From NCBI RefSeq assembly GCF_001510645.1, contig NZ_LMVB01000001.1:2738981-2802980 (forward strand): DNA of 64,000 bases, written 5' to 3'. The translations under genes were made by a program, and so were the position numbers. Below are positions 18,402 to 27,095 of the stretch, piece by piece. Origin of the DNA: Paenibacillus sp. FJAT-29882 (GTDB lineage Bacteria; Bacillota; Bacilli; Bacillales; DSM-1321). The stretch's first letter is position 1. Each line of letters starts with the position of its first letter. The notes beneath the pieces are model-generated. The model was not told the origin of the DNA. It saw only the letters and a list, made by a program, of their open reading frames with translations, and searched no databases.

Positions 18402-18440
18402 GAGGGACAGTACCTAAAAAAAACAGATACTGTCCCTTTA
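18402..18440 (+). terminator. Rho-independent terminator of the tetR-like gene
   Basis: AGGGACAGTA pairs with TACTGTCCCT, then TTATTAT. Confidence 0.65.
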
Positions 18441-18450
18441 TTATAATTAT

Positions 18451-18685
18451 GCTTCTTCAACTAACCTGCTTCGTTAGCTTAAGAAGCTAGATAAAAAAAC
18501 TCCTCTTATTTTATTAAGATGAGTTTACATAATCACCCTTATAGGTACTGAAAAAGGATCTTCGGTTTGGAAGATGCTTTTAGCTGCTTGTTCAATTAAA
18601 GCGCCCGATTGTGGAAGATCTTCTATAAGTTTCTTATTAAAGTAAAGCACCCGTTAGTACAATAAGCACAGCTTCACAAATATGT
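18451..18685 (+). repeat. Two dispersed hairpin repeats
   Basis: The first copy is CTTCTTCAACTAACCTGCTT with CGTTAGC at 18453-18480. The second, 18587-18680, has CAAT...ATTG flanking GCGCCCG, then TAAAGCACCCGTTAG and a TTCACAAA end. The CAAT/ATTG stem replaces the usual CTAAC/GTTAG stem. Confidence 0.55.
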
Positions 18686-18709
18686 ATAAATATCATTCCG
18701 AAAAGACAT

Positions 18710-18946
18710 GTGGAACAGTATTTTGATTTAAGTGCTCAAGAATTTGAGGGTAAAAAGATCAAAGATGAACAACATTAGCCGGATGGTTATAATATCGGCA
18801 TCAATTGTAGTGAATTCGAAGGGCAGACCATTTTCCATGTACATGTCCATCTCATTCCTAGATATAAAGAAGATATGGAAGAACCGCCGGTGTCCGGGGC
18901 GTTATTCCTAAGAAGCGGATATATTGATCATTTCCTGTCAAACTAA
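18710..18946 (+). pseudogene. Decayed HIT family hydrolase
   Basis: A frame from 18710 reads VEQYFDLSAQEFEGKKIKDE, hits TAG at 18776, then resumes as PDGYNIGINCSEFEGQTIFH followed by the histidine triad HVHVHLIPRY and stops at 18944. The 5' two thirds of a normal HIT protein (nucleotide hydrolase/transferase) are missing, and the segment between the two blocks is shortened. No start codon or SD. Confidence 0.8.
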
Positions 18947-19037
18947 TAGAGAAACATATTCCAACATTAGAAACCATTAACTAGTGATTTTCTCTTTTCT
19001 TGTATGGTACACTATGAATGTAGCTGATGAACAACAA

Positions 19038-19442
19038 AATATGAAATGGTGAGTAGTCGCAGCTCTTGTTAGAAGAGTTGAGGAAAGTCCAGGCTCGCCC
19101 GGTGCTGAGATGCCCGGAGTGTTCGTGCCATCTGCAAAGGTGGGCAACAAGAATTTATTACTTGTCTGACGGCGGAGAAATCATGCTAAGTCCAACGTGA
19201 TAGGCTGAGAGTATTCTGAAAGTGCCACAGTGACGGAGTTCGTCTGGAAACGGACGAAATGGAACGAGGTAAACCCCACGAGCGAGCAACCCGAAATTAG
19301 GTAGGGGCACCATCCTGCGGGAAATGAACCAAAAGGATGGATCGGTCAAAGATCGATAGTTAGATGACTACACCTGTCGTGCGAGATTGGCATTCGTTTA
19401 TAACACGCAGGAACAGAACCTGGCTTACAGCCATTTCATGAG
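19038..19442 (+). ncRNA. rnpB: RNase P RNA, type B
   Basis: Ribozyme component of RNase P that removes tRNA 5' leaders. The P1 stem is ATGAAATGG (19041-19049) with CCATTTCAT (19431-19439). Conserved blocks match the Bacillus type B RNA: GAGGAAAGTCCAGGCTCGCC, GGTGCTGAGATGCCCGGAGT, GTGCCACAGTGACGGAG, CGAGCGAGCAACCC, and ACAGAACCTGGCTTACAG near the 3' end. All core helices appear intact. No obvious terminator separates it from the SRP RNA that starts about 50 nt later. Confidence 0.95.
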
Positions 19443-19494
19443 CCGAATTCAGCCATGAATGATCAAATCACATAAGGTATGTTTGAATTATACA

Positions 19495-19764
19495 TACCGT
19501 ACTAGACGGGGAGTTGGCGGTGCCCTGTAATCCGCAATCCGCCACAGCGGGGTTGAATGCCTGCTTGAGGTTTGAACATGTAAGGTTTGCCTTGTAAAAG
19601 TGGTGATGAGAATGGGGTCCTGTGCAATGGAAACCTATGAACCTGGTCAGAGCCGGAAGGAAGCAGCCATAAGTAGATTCACCCATGTGCCGCAGGGTTG
19701 CCTCATTTGAGCTTACGTTTACAAGTAACGCTTGGTTGTTCCTATCAATGGCAGGGTACGGTGT
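19495..19764 (+). ncRNA. scr: Signal recognition particle RNA (Bacillus scRNA)
   Basis: Large (about 268 nt) Bacillus-type SRP RNA. Terminal pairing ACCGTAC (19496-19502) with GTACGGT (19756-19762). The Alu-type 5' domain GTTGGCGGTGCCCTGTAATC and the S-domain with the Ffh-binding loop (GGTCAGAGCCGGAAGGAAGC) are conserved, as is GTGCCGCAGGGTTGCCT. Followed by its own terminator. The usual dnaX neighbour of B. subtilis is absent. Confidence 0.95.
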
Positions 19765-19781
19765 TACATAAATGATGATAG

Positions 19782-19808
19782 AAAGTGTCCTAGGATAGGA
19801 CACTTTTA
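19782..19808 (+). terminator. Rho-independent terminator of the SRP RNA
   Basis: AAAGTGTCCT pairs with AGGACACTTT around 5 nt, followed by TATTTG. Confidence 0.75.
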
Positions 19809-20057
19809 TTTGTGATAGGATTCATTATTTTAGCTTTAAAATAAAATTTGACCATTTTCTGCTTGTGTTGCTCCACAATTGCGCCCGTTAGTTGAAGATA
19901 AGTACTTTCAAATACTTTACTCATTTCTACCGGATTTTATCGATAGATAAAGCAAGTTTGTAATTTGCAAACATAAGAAGTTCCTCTAAAAGGACTCCCA
20001 TCTAGGAAGTCCACTGCATACCATAACCCTTCGGTTAAAGGATGACTTTACTTAATT

Positions 20058-20273
20058 CTAATCTCCTGTTTTGGAGCCATGATTGTCGTCATCAACGGGA
20101 CCTTCCCCCGCCTTGTTGTCCAGCGCTCCGCCAGAAACAGCACCTGCAACTGCAACTGAACCAAATGGATCAAGAGCAGAAGCCATGGTATCCCCAGTAA
20201 AAGCACCTACACCAGTTCCTACTGCCTTGCCAGTATCGTTATCGTCACGTTTGCGTTTGTTGATATCAGCCAT
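20058..20273 (-). CDS. Small glycine-rich hypothetical protein
   Basis: 71 aa: a basic N-terminus (MADINKRKRDD), a Gly/Ala-rich middle alternating small residues (GTGVGAFTGDTMASALDPFG), and an acidic tail (EGPVDDDNHGSKTGD). It may form a glycine-zipper-like membrane-associating segment. Related small proteins occur across Bacillus without a known role. Clear SD (GGGAGTG) 6 nt before ATG supports translation. Monocistronic, amid hairpin repeats. Confidence 0.6.
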   Translation of the reverse strand: MADINKRKRDDNDTGKAVGTGVGAFTGDTMASALDPFGSVAVAGAVSGGALDNKAGEGPVDDDNHGSKTGD

Positions 20274-20651
20274 CTATTTCACTCCCTCGTTTTTTATAGG
20301 GAAGTGCTATTGTTTTAGCAGCACTGTCCCGTAACATATTTTGTCCAATAGGGACAAATTTACGAGGAGGAATTAATAAGCATTTGTAAATTTTTTTACC
20401 ACCCAGTGTTATTCCACAATCTGGCCCTTTAGTTGAACAAGGCCTTAAAGTATCACATGAATACTCTATACATTTTTAGTTTACATAAAGTTAATTTCAG
20501 GAAGTAACCATACTAAAACCCCTGGAGTATCAAGGGGTTCCGAATGGTCCATTTTTATGGTTTATACATGATTTTATACATTGTTGATGAATCAATATTT
20601 TCGGCTTCTGAAGAAGCATGGTAGCCGCATAAAAAAGAGGTGTTTTATGCA

Positions 20652-20705
20652 AATTCTTCTTTCACTAAAGCACCCCTTTAGTTTAAGTACATTTTTTCAC
20701 AAACT
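20652..20705 (+). repeat. Short-form dispersed hairpin repeat
   Basis: ATTCTTCTTTCACTAAAGCA, loop CCCC, CTTTAGT, then TTAAGTACATTTTTTCACAA. It is the compact form without the 40-nt middle. A GGCTATGTTAAA sequence follows at 20717. Confidence 0.65.
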
Positions 20706-20753
20706 TCTTTTTTGAATGGCTATGTTAAACAATATTGTTGTTATTATAATCAT

Positions 20754-20784
20754 AAAAAAAGGACCAAATTAGGTCCTTTTTGTG
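20754..20784 (-). terminator. Rho-independent terminator of the lipoprotein gene
   Basis: AAAAAGGACC pairs with GGTCCTTTTT around AAATTA; T/A runs on both sides. Confidence 0.7.
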
Positions 20785-20801
20785 TTTGCTTGTTAAATTG
20801 G

Positions 20802-21365
20802 TCAATTTCTCGTTCTTAAAATATCCGATAAGCCATTGTCATTCACGTATTGAAATCCCTCGATTTTTCCTTCTTCTTTTGAAGAGAAGATGACTTCACC
20901 TTCTACATTTGTAGTTTTTTCTTCATCCTCATTTTTCTGATAACTGACCTTTGCTATGAAGGTATAACGATATGAAATATTCTCGCTTTGCTCAATCGTG
21001 ATATTCTTAAGACTTAACTTATAGCCATTATAGTAAGCATAAGTTGGGTATTGAGTACCACCAAATGCAGCTATGAAGGAATCGAGCCCAGATTCTGTAA
21101 AGTAAGGTCCGTATACCTCTGCTTCATACTTATCTAACTCTTGGTTCTCTTCTTTATTATTCACAACAGTTCTATATTTAGGATTCCATAATAGCTCCAT
21201 AAACTCCTCATCTGGACCAGTAAATTGATGCTCAAGAACTTTTTTAATTGCTGTCTTATGCTGATCTTCCTCTTCTTTTTGAGAGCAAGCAGCTATTAAG
21301 AACCCTGACATTATCAACATTAAACATATAAAAAAGGATTTTACTTTGTTATTATTTTTTGACAT
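20802..21365 (-). CDS. Hypothetical lipoprotein
   Basis: 187 aa. Signal sequence with lipobox LIAAC (Cys27), then a strongly acidic linker (SQKEEEDQHK). The body looks like a small NTF2/cystatin-type beta fold (LKNITIEQSENISYRYTFIA, KVSYQKNEDEEKTTNVEGEV). No catalytic motif is visible. It should be a membrane-anchored extracytoplasmic protein. SD GGAG precedes the ATG. Single gene. Confidence 0.65.
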   Translation of the reverse strand: MSKNNNKVKSFFICLMLIMSGFLIAACSQKEEEDQHKTAIKKVLEHQFTGPDEEFMELLWNPKYRTVVNNKEENQELDKYEAEVYGPYFTESGLDSFIAAFGGTQYPTYAYYNGYKLSLKNITIEQSENISYRYTFIAKVSYQKNEDEEKTTNVEGEVIFSSKEEGKIEGFQYVNDNGLSDILRTRN

Positions 21366-21482
21366 AACTCCACTCTCTTTTTAAATGTAATACGTTTGAA
21401 ATACTTTAAAGTTTCAACGAATAGGCATTTTTCAGACTATTCCCATTGCTCGTTTAAAATCCTTTATTTAATATTATTGTTG

Positions 21483-21577
21483 TACAACTAACCTGCCCCG
21501 TTACTTCAATAAGAAAAAGGCTTTACTCTTTATTCAAGTAAAGCTACCCTTTAGTTGAAGTGTAATTCTTCACAATC
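21483..21577 (+). repeat. Long-form dispersed hairpin repeat
   Basis: Nearly identical to 13147-13241, including GGCTTTACTCTTTATTCAAG in the middle and the TTCACAATCC end. The inner GCTTTACT/AGTAAAGC pair forms a second hairpin. Confidence 0.7.
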
Positions 21578-22084
21578 CTGTTGTTAGAAAAGGCCACCTC
21601 CATCTTGAAGGGCCACACGATATTTAATAATAATAATAATCAATAACCTTTTGTGCACAAGGTTGCAAAATAACCTGTTTGAGAACGGAATAGGCAGCTG
21701 TCGCCCTCGTTGGAAATCGGGATTGTCACCCCCGCTAAAATCTTGCATGCTAGGAATCCGTACCCTACCGCTATGTTTTTTTAATTTTCTTTCAAGCTTT
21801 TTTTAGTTGTACTTTCTGATTTTCTCATAACCCATTACAAACAAAGTACGTGCATAATAAATTCCCGTTCGGCTTGCCCGTACTGCTACTCAAACGTAGT
21901 CTCATCTATCCTCGTCGCAGTATTCTTTTATATACTTGATGGAGTCTTTCCTTGGATGTTTACCTACATAATCCGGCGGCTCCTGAAGGATTTCAGGTAA
22001 AAGTGGTATTCATACCCATACAAGACATGAAATAAACATATACTGAATGATACTTGTGATCAGATTAGAAAGGAGAAATCAACT
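21578..22084. other. Intergenic region without a recognised gene
   Basis: About 500 nt before the patatin gene. It contains a (TAA) short run at about 21630, scattered short inverted repeats and no reading frame with an SD. Nothing identifiable until the SD AAAGGAG at 22069. Confidence 0.5.
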
Positions 22085-23041
22085 TTGACAAAATATCGGA
22101 TCATGTCCTTTGATGGAGGCGGTACCTTAGGTGCTTTAAGTTTACAACTTTTGAACAGACTGGCTCAGCAAAACCCAAAATTAATTAGTCGAACCAATGT
22201 TTTTTCGGGAAATTCAATCGGTTCATTCACTGCCCTTGCGTTAGCAAGTGGAAGATCGCCGAAGGAGACATTCCAGTTTTTTAAGGATAAAATCCTGCCG
22301 GCATTCAGCGTTTCCCGACCAGGCGGACCTGTTTTTAACCAACAATTACCATACTCTAGTTTCATTAAAGCAGTACAAACATTTTTTCCACCAGATCTTC
22401 TCCTCAAAAACTTAAAAAGACGAATTGTTGTCCCTGCATTTCATTTATTCTCACCGGAGCTGAATCGTTGGACTCCTGTGTTATTCCACAACTTTCCTGG
22501 CTCTCCCTATTTTAATGAGAAAGCGAGTGATGTAATACTACGGAGCAGTGGGGCTCCCGCGACGCAAAGAGCCTATCAGAACTATGTGGATGGGTATACA
22601 GTAGCAACTAACCCCAGTACAGCCAGTATCGCGTTTGCAGTGGGAAAAGCCAAACAGCCGCTGGATCAAATTGCGGTATTATCCATTGGAACAGGTGAAG
22701 AGCCGACTCAATTAAGAAGAGATACAGAGGGGTGGGGGATGGTGAGTGCAGATAACATACGCCCCGAAAATCTGAAGAACCTTCCCCCAAATTGGGGAGT
22801 TCTTTTGGACCGATCACCCAATGAACCTTTACTGCCATTTCTTCAGATTGTCGCTAGTGGATCCGGTTACTATGAATCCATGGTCAGTTCTCAGCTTCTA
22901 GGAAATCGTTTTTTTCGGTTAAATCCACGGATCCCTAATTTCTCCAAAACGGACCCTTCTGTGGTCCCCGCTCTCATTTCAATTGCTAACAAAACAAATT
23001 TACAACCTGCAGTTCAATTTATAGAGAAAAACTGGAATTAA
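22085..23041 (+). CDS. Patatin-like phospholipase
   Basis: 318 aa serine lipid acyl hydrolase. The oxyanion loop DGGGTLG is at residues 10-16, the nucleophile elbow GNSIG has Ser44, and the catalytic dyad Asp169 is in YVDGY. Patatin-fold enzymes cleave acyl chains from phospholipids; substrate and location are unknown, and no signal peptide is seen. TTG start with SD AAAGGAG. It is alone: no nucleotide cyclase, STING or NucC neighbour, so a CBASS role is not supported. Followed by a terminator at 23093. Confidence 0.8.
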   Translation: MTKYRIMSFDGGGTLGALSLQLLNRLAQQNPKLISRTNVFSGNSIGSFTALALASGRSPKETFQFFKDKILPAFSVSRPGGPVFNQQLPYSSFIKAVQTFFPPDLLLKNLKRRIVVPAFHLFSPELNRWTPVLFHNFPGSPYFNEKASDVILRSSGAPATQRAYQNYVDGYTVATNPSTASIAFAVGKAKQPLDQIAVLSIGTGEEPTQLRRDTEGWGMVSADNIRPENLKNLPPNWGVLLDRSPNEPLLPFLQIVASGSGYYESMVSSQLLGNRFFRLNPRIPNFSKTDPSVVPALISIANKTNLQPAVQFIEKNWN

Positions 23042-23092
23042 TATAACTTCCATAAATCTGATTATTTTTTTGCAAGCATTTGGATTTTTTAT

Positions 23093-23120
23093 AAAAAACA
23101 GCCAAACTGGCTGTTTTTAT
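23093..23120 (+). terminator. Rho-independent terminator of the patatin gene
   Basis: AAAACAGCCA-AAC-TGGCTGTTTTT. Confidence 0.8.
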
Positions 23121-23130
23121 TTATTCATTC

Positions 23131-23185
23131 AGTTCTTCTTCAACTAAACTGTCCGTTAGTTTAAGTACATTTTTTCACAATCTTA
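23131..23185 (+). repeat. Short-form dispersed hairpin repeat
   Basis: GTTCTTCTTCAACTAAACTG, TCCGTTAGT, TTAAGTACATTTTTTCACAA. A diverged copy follows at 23480-23555 with ACAAT/ATTGT arms around CACGCCC. Confidence 0.65.
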
Positions 23186-23388
23186 ATTGTTATTTTAACA
23201 TAAATATCCAAAAATTCTTTAAGGAAAACTAAAGGGGTAATGTGATTTTAATCAAACTTTTTTACAAATTATCAATCTTTAATATAAATCATCAAATTTT
23301 ATTACAAAGCAACAGTATGGTGTATGTAGCATTTTCATAAAGTTTAATTAAAATAAAATCACAAACCCTGATTTATCAACAAACACAA

Positions 23389-23428
23389 AAAACTCCATTT
23401 TGAACAAAGATTGATCAAAATGGAGTTC
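23389..23428 (-). terminator. Hairpin with minus-strand T tract
   Basis: AACTCCATTTTG pairs with CAAAATGGAGTT; on the minus strand it is followed by TTTTTTG. It lies 370 nt past the nearest minus-strand gene end (23794); the space between holds a diverged hairpin repeat and no gene I can support. Confidence 0.6.
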
Positions 23429-23793
23429 ATCTTTCTAACCAAGTATAAGATTTTTATAAAAAGGTTTGGTCATGTTCTACCTGTGTTGCTCAACAATCAC
23501 GCCCAATTGTGTAGGAACATAAGTACATGTTTTGTTAGACTAACGCCCCCCTTTAGATTAAACAACTTTCTTATTTTTTAAAGGACTTTATTGTCAATTA
23601 GCAGTAAGGATGACTTAAAGTTTCTAACCCCATCTTTTCTAGGTTTTAGGTTTAAGATCCTTCCTTTTTAGAAATTTAGACATCTGTGGACTTTTGCTGA
23701 GTGAAGAAAAATATGAAAATGATAATGGGGAGCGCTATTAAAAATGTATTGTTTCTAGAAGTTTTTACTGTAGGTATATCTGTTAATGACATT

Positions 23794-24243
23794 TTACTCA
23801 TTCCCTTTTATATTAGTTAATAATTCTGGTGGAACGATATAATGCTGCGTTACTATTTTATTAAAAAAGTTATAATCTTCAATTGGCAGTGCCGGAAGAA
23901 CTTCAGGATAACCGAAAATAGGACCTGAAACATTAATTGAAAAATCACCAGACGAAACAAATGTGCCAGTCACATGTATTACATCGTTGATTAATAATAT
24001 AGCTATAATGATGTCCAGTATATCGATAAAAAGGTTTCCTTCTTGCGAGTGGTCCTTCCCTTCTAAACGATGCCCTCCAAAAAGAGGACCACCTAACGAA
24101 AGACTAAATCTGCCTGGTCTTACAAACACGCCAATGATTGTAATTTGCCCGGTTAATAATAGGATTGCTGAAGTAATTTCGATACTACGTTGAAAGGAGT
24201 GGATTACTTTTTTATTTGTATCAAATTCACAGGCCTCATTCAA
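23794..24243 (-). CDS. Hypothetical protein with an internal duplication
   Basis: About 149 aa. Two similar blocks face each other: ITIIGVFVRPGRFSLSLGGP-LFG and, 55 residues later, IHVTGTFVSSGDFSINVSGP-IFG. Each is preceded by a hydrophobic stretch (ITSAILLLTG and IDILDIIIAILLI), so the protein is a tandem of a hydrophobic segment plus a beta hairpin. No family is recognised. The frame opens with GTG at 24252, but TTG 24243 has the better SD (GGGAG, 8 nt). Confidence 0.55.
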   Translation of the reverse strand: MNEACEFDTNKKVIHSFQRSIEITSAILLLTGQITIIGVFVRPGRFSLSLGGPLFGGHRLEGKDHSQEGNLFIDILDIIIAILLINDVIHVTGTFVSSGDFSINVSGPIFGYPEVLPALPIEDYNFFNKIVTQHYIVPPELLTNIKGNE

Positions 24244-24426
24244 TATCCTCACTCCCTATGTAGGCATTATATTCAGATAAACTAACAAACGTCACTTAAT
24301 TGATTTTTTATATTGTTTATTACTGAACGTATTGATTCTTCAATTTCTTTATATCAAGTAACATATTTAATACATTAATTACCGATTATTTCCATTTTGA
24401 TGATAAAAATAATAATATGCTTTTAA

Positions 24427-24455
24427 TTGACAATAAAGAGAAAGTATAGTAAATT
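24427..24455 (+). promoter_or_regulatory. Sigma-A promoter of the metIC leader
   Basis: TTGACA (24427-24432), 17 nt, TAAATT (24450-24455), about 20 nt upstream of the riboswitch. Confidence 0.55.
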
Positions 24456-24480
24456 CATAATTAACTCAATAATCAATTTT

Positions 24481-24595
24481 TCTTATCAAGAGAGGTCGAG
24501 GGACTGGCCCTGTGACGCCTCAGCAACCAGCAATCGTAAAATATTGCCAAGGTGCTAATTCCATCAAGCTATTTGGCTTGGTAGATAAGAAGAGA
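24481..24595 (+). promoter_or_regulatory. SAM-I riboswitch (S-box)
   Basis: All S-box landmarks are present in order: P1 arm TCTTATC, AGAGGTCGAGGGACTGGCCC, TGACGCCTCAGCAACC, AAGGTGCTAATTCC, and the closing P1 arm GATAAGA. It binds S-adenosylmethionine; high SAM favours the terminator at 24613 and shuts off metI-metC. Confidence 0.95.
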
Positions 24596-24612
24596 CTGCA
24601 TACTTATGCGAT

Positions 24613-24647
24613 TCTAAAGTCTTCTTCTTATAGAAGACTTTTTTCTA
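24613..24647 (+). terminator. Riboswitch-controlled terminator
   Basis: AAGTCTTCT pairs with AGAAGACTT, then TTTTTCT. This is the expression platform of the S-box. Confidence 0.85.
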
Positions 24648-24648
24648 T

Positions 24649-24777
24649 GGAAAAGGGGCTGGGCTTCGCAAAATCAGCTACGCACCACCTCCTTCATAAG
24701 GTGATACAATTTTTAGAACCTGAACTTTTTTCATCGCCTGAATTTTAGAGCAGACGCTCATTGATGTTTTTATATTC
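24649..24777 (+). repeat. Dispersed structured element, copy 2, inside the metI leader
   Basis: Shares with copy 62786: GGAAAA, GCTTCGCA, CACC.CC(T)TCAT.AGGTGAT.CAATTT, AGAACCTGAAC and a GAGCAGACGCTC hairpin. It lies between the riboswitch terminator and the metI SD. Confidence 0.65.
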
Positions 24778-24801
24778 TAAAAAAGGGAGCCGTGAACGAT
24801 A

Positions 24802-25911
24802 ATGAAAATTGATACACAACTAGCTCAATTAGGGAATCGAAGTGAAACTGCAACTGGTGCAGTAAGTCCTCCTGTATATTTCTCAACTGCTTATCGCCAT
24901 GATGGAATTGGGCAATCAACTGGATATGATTATTCTCGGTCAGGGAACCCAACTCGTCAGCTACTTGAACAAGCGATAGCTAAACTTGAAGGTGGCGATC
25001 AAGGTTTTGCTTGTAGTTCTGGAATGGCTGCCATTTTCACAGTCCTTTCCCTTTTCCAATCTGGAGATGAATGGATTGTCAGCCGTGATTTATACGGCGG
25101 TACTTACCGTTTGCTCGAGAAAGATTTTAAAAAATGGGGGTTAACATGTACATATGTTGACACAAGTAATGTAAAAGAGATTGAAAACAGTATTACCCCT
25201 CAAACAAAAGCGATTTTTCTAGAAACACCTACAAACCCGCTTATGCAGGAAACGGATATTGATGCGGTGTCAGCCATAGCCAAACAATACGGAGTCCTAT
25301 TAATCGTCGATAATACGTTCTATACGCCTCTTCTTCAAAAACCGATTGCAAGCGGTGCCGATATTGTAATTCATAGTGCGACGAAGTATTTAGGCGGACA
25401 TAATGATGTGCTTGCTGGACTCATTATATCAAAAGGGAAAGATCTGTCTGAAGCTCTAGCACATCACCATAATAGTGCAGGTGCGGTACTAAGTCCATTC
25501 GATTCATGGTTGTTAATGCGTGGAATGAAGACACTTGCTTTACGAATGGAAAGACATCAAGAAAACGCACGGAAACTTGCAGATTATCTTTCTAGCCATG
25601 AATCCATTACAGATGTTCTCTATCCGGGAAAAGGCGGAATGCTTTCTTTCCGAGTAAGCGATGAACAATATGTGAATTCATTTTTACAAAGCTTAAACCT
25701 TGTCTCATTTGCTGAAAGTCTTGGCGGGACCGAAAGCTTTATTACCTACCCTGCCACACAAACACATGGGGACATCCCGGAAGAAATAAGAATCGCAAAC
25801 GGTATTTGTAATCGGCTGCTCCGATTCTCTGTAGGAATTGAAGCAGCGGAAGATATCATCCAAGACCTAGAACAAGCATTTGCTAAAATAAAAGAGGAGG
25901 TATCAGCATGA
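24802..25911 (+). CDS. metI: Cystathionine gamma-synthase / O-acetylhomoserine thiolyase
   Basis: 369 aa Cys/Met-metabolism PLP enzyme. The PLP lysine is K195 in HSATKYLGGH; SGNPTR (residues 47-52) and SSGMAA are diagnostic. In B. subtilis MetI joins O-acetylhomoserine with cysteine (or sulfide) in methionine synthesis. SD AAAGGGAG before the ATG. It overlaps metC by 4 nt, and the pair sits under an S-box riboswitch exactly as the B. subtilis metIC operon does. Cytoplasmic tetramer expected. Confidence 0.9.
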   Translation: MKIDTQLAQLGNRSETATGAVSPPVYFSTAYRHDGIGQSTGYDYSRSGNPTRQLLEQAIAKLEGGDQGFACSSGMAAIFTVLSLFQSGDEWIVSRDLYGGTYRLLEKDFKKWGLTCTYVDTSNVKEIENSITPQTKAIFLETPTNPLMQETDIDAVSAIAKQYGVLLIVDNTFYTPLLQKPIASGADIVIHSATKYLGGHNDVLAGLIISKGKDLSEALAHHHNSAGAVLSPFDSWLLMRGMKTLALRMERHQENARKLADYLSSHESITDVLYPGKGGMLSFRVSDEQYVNSFLQSLNLVSFAESLGGTESFITYPATQTHGDIPEEIRIANGICNRLLRFSVGIEAAEDIIQDLEQAFAKIKEEVSA

Positions 25912-27080
25912 CAGCAGATCATTTCAGCTTTGAAACATTACTTCTTCATAATAACTATAAATATGATTCAACAAACGGGGCAGTAAGCGTGCCGATTCAA
26001 CATGCTTCCACTTTCCATCAATTTGATTGTGACCAGTTTGGGAAATATGATTACAGCAGAAGCGCGAATCCAACTCGCGAAGCGTTGGAAGAGATTATTG
26101 CTGGACTTGAAGAAGGTACAAATGGATTTGCCTTCGCATCAGGAATGGCGGCAATTTCTACTGCCTTCATGCTCCTGTCAGCGGGTGATCATGTGATTGT
26201 ATCTGAAGACGTATATGGTGGAACATTTCGGATGGTCACACAAGTACTTTCCCGCTTCAATATTGAACATAGCTTTGTTGATATGACGGACTTAGAAAGT
26301 GTGAAGTCAGCCATTCAACCTAATACGAAAGCCATTTATATAGAAACACCTTCTAACCCTCTTTTGAAGGTGTCAGATATTCATGGGATCTGTTGTATTG
26401 CGAAAGAAATTGGTGCGTTAACATATGTTGATAATACATTTTTAACACCAGCACTACAAAAGCCACTAACATTGGGAGCAGATATTGTCCTTCATAGCGC
26501 TACTAAATTCCTATCCGGACATAGCGATGTCGTGGCCGGTCTTGCCGTCGTACGTGATCCAGAATTAGCAGAAAAACTTGGATTTCTGCAAAATTCATTC
26601 GGAGCCGTTCTCGGTGTTCAGGATGCATGGCTTGTGATGCGCGGCCTGAAAACATTGCATGTCCGAATGGAGCATTCTGTACAATCTGCTCAAAAAATCG
26701 CTGCATTCTTGGAATCACATCCACTTGTAAAAAAAGTTCATTATCCAGGACTTAACAGCCATCCACAATTTGCTTTGCAACAGCAACAAGCGAAGTCAGC
26801 TGGCGCAGTATTTTCTTTTGAATTAGAAAATGAAGATGTTCTACGCTCCTTTGTTTCTAATGCTACTCTACCAGTTTTTGCTGTAAGCCTTGGTGCTGTT
26901 GAAACGATTTTATCTTATCCAGCGAAGATGTCACATGCAGCAATGTCTGATGAAGAACGTGAAAAACGTGGCATTACAAAAAGCCTGCTTCGTCTATCAG
27001 CAGGCCTTGAAAACCCAGATGATTTGATTAAAGATTTCACGAATGCCTTGGAAAAAAGTAAACTAGTTCTTACTGTTTAA
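25908..27080 (+). CDS. metC: Cystathionine beta-lyase
   Basis: 390 aa PLP enzyme of the same family, with K200 in HSATKFLSGH and SANPTR at residues 52-57. MetC cleaves cystathionine to homocysteine, pyruvate and ammonia, the step after MetI. It starts inside the end of metI (4-nt overlap), with SD GAGG in the metI coding end. The S-box upstream controls both. A long hairpin repeat follows the stop and may act as terminator. Confidence 0.9.
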   Translation: MTADHFSFETLLLHNNYKYDSTNGAVSVPIQHASTFHQFDCDQFGKYDYSRSANPTREALEEIIAGLEEGTNGFAFASGMAAISTAFMLLSAGDHVIVSEDVYGGTFRMVTQVLSRFNIEHSFVDMTDLESVKSAIQPNTKAIYIETPSNPLLKVSDIHGICCIAKEIGALTYVDNTFLTPALQKPLTLGADIVLHSATKFLSGHSDVVAGLAVVRDPELAEKLGFLQNSFGAVLGVQDAWLVMRGLKTLHVRMEHSVQSAQKIAAFLESHPLVKKVHYPGLNSHPQFALQQQQAKSAGAVFSFELENEDVLRSFVSNATLPVFAVSLGAVETILSYPAKMSHAAMSDEEREKRGITKSLLRLSAGLENPDDLIKDFTNALEKSKLVLTV

Positions 27081-27095
27081 TATGATTAAAACGCA

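Noticed and set aside
22085..23041. Patatin as a CBASS (CapV) effector
   Set aside because: No cyclase, Cap2/Cap3 or other defence gene nearby.
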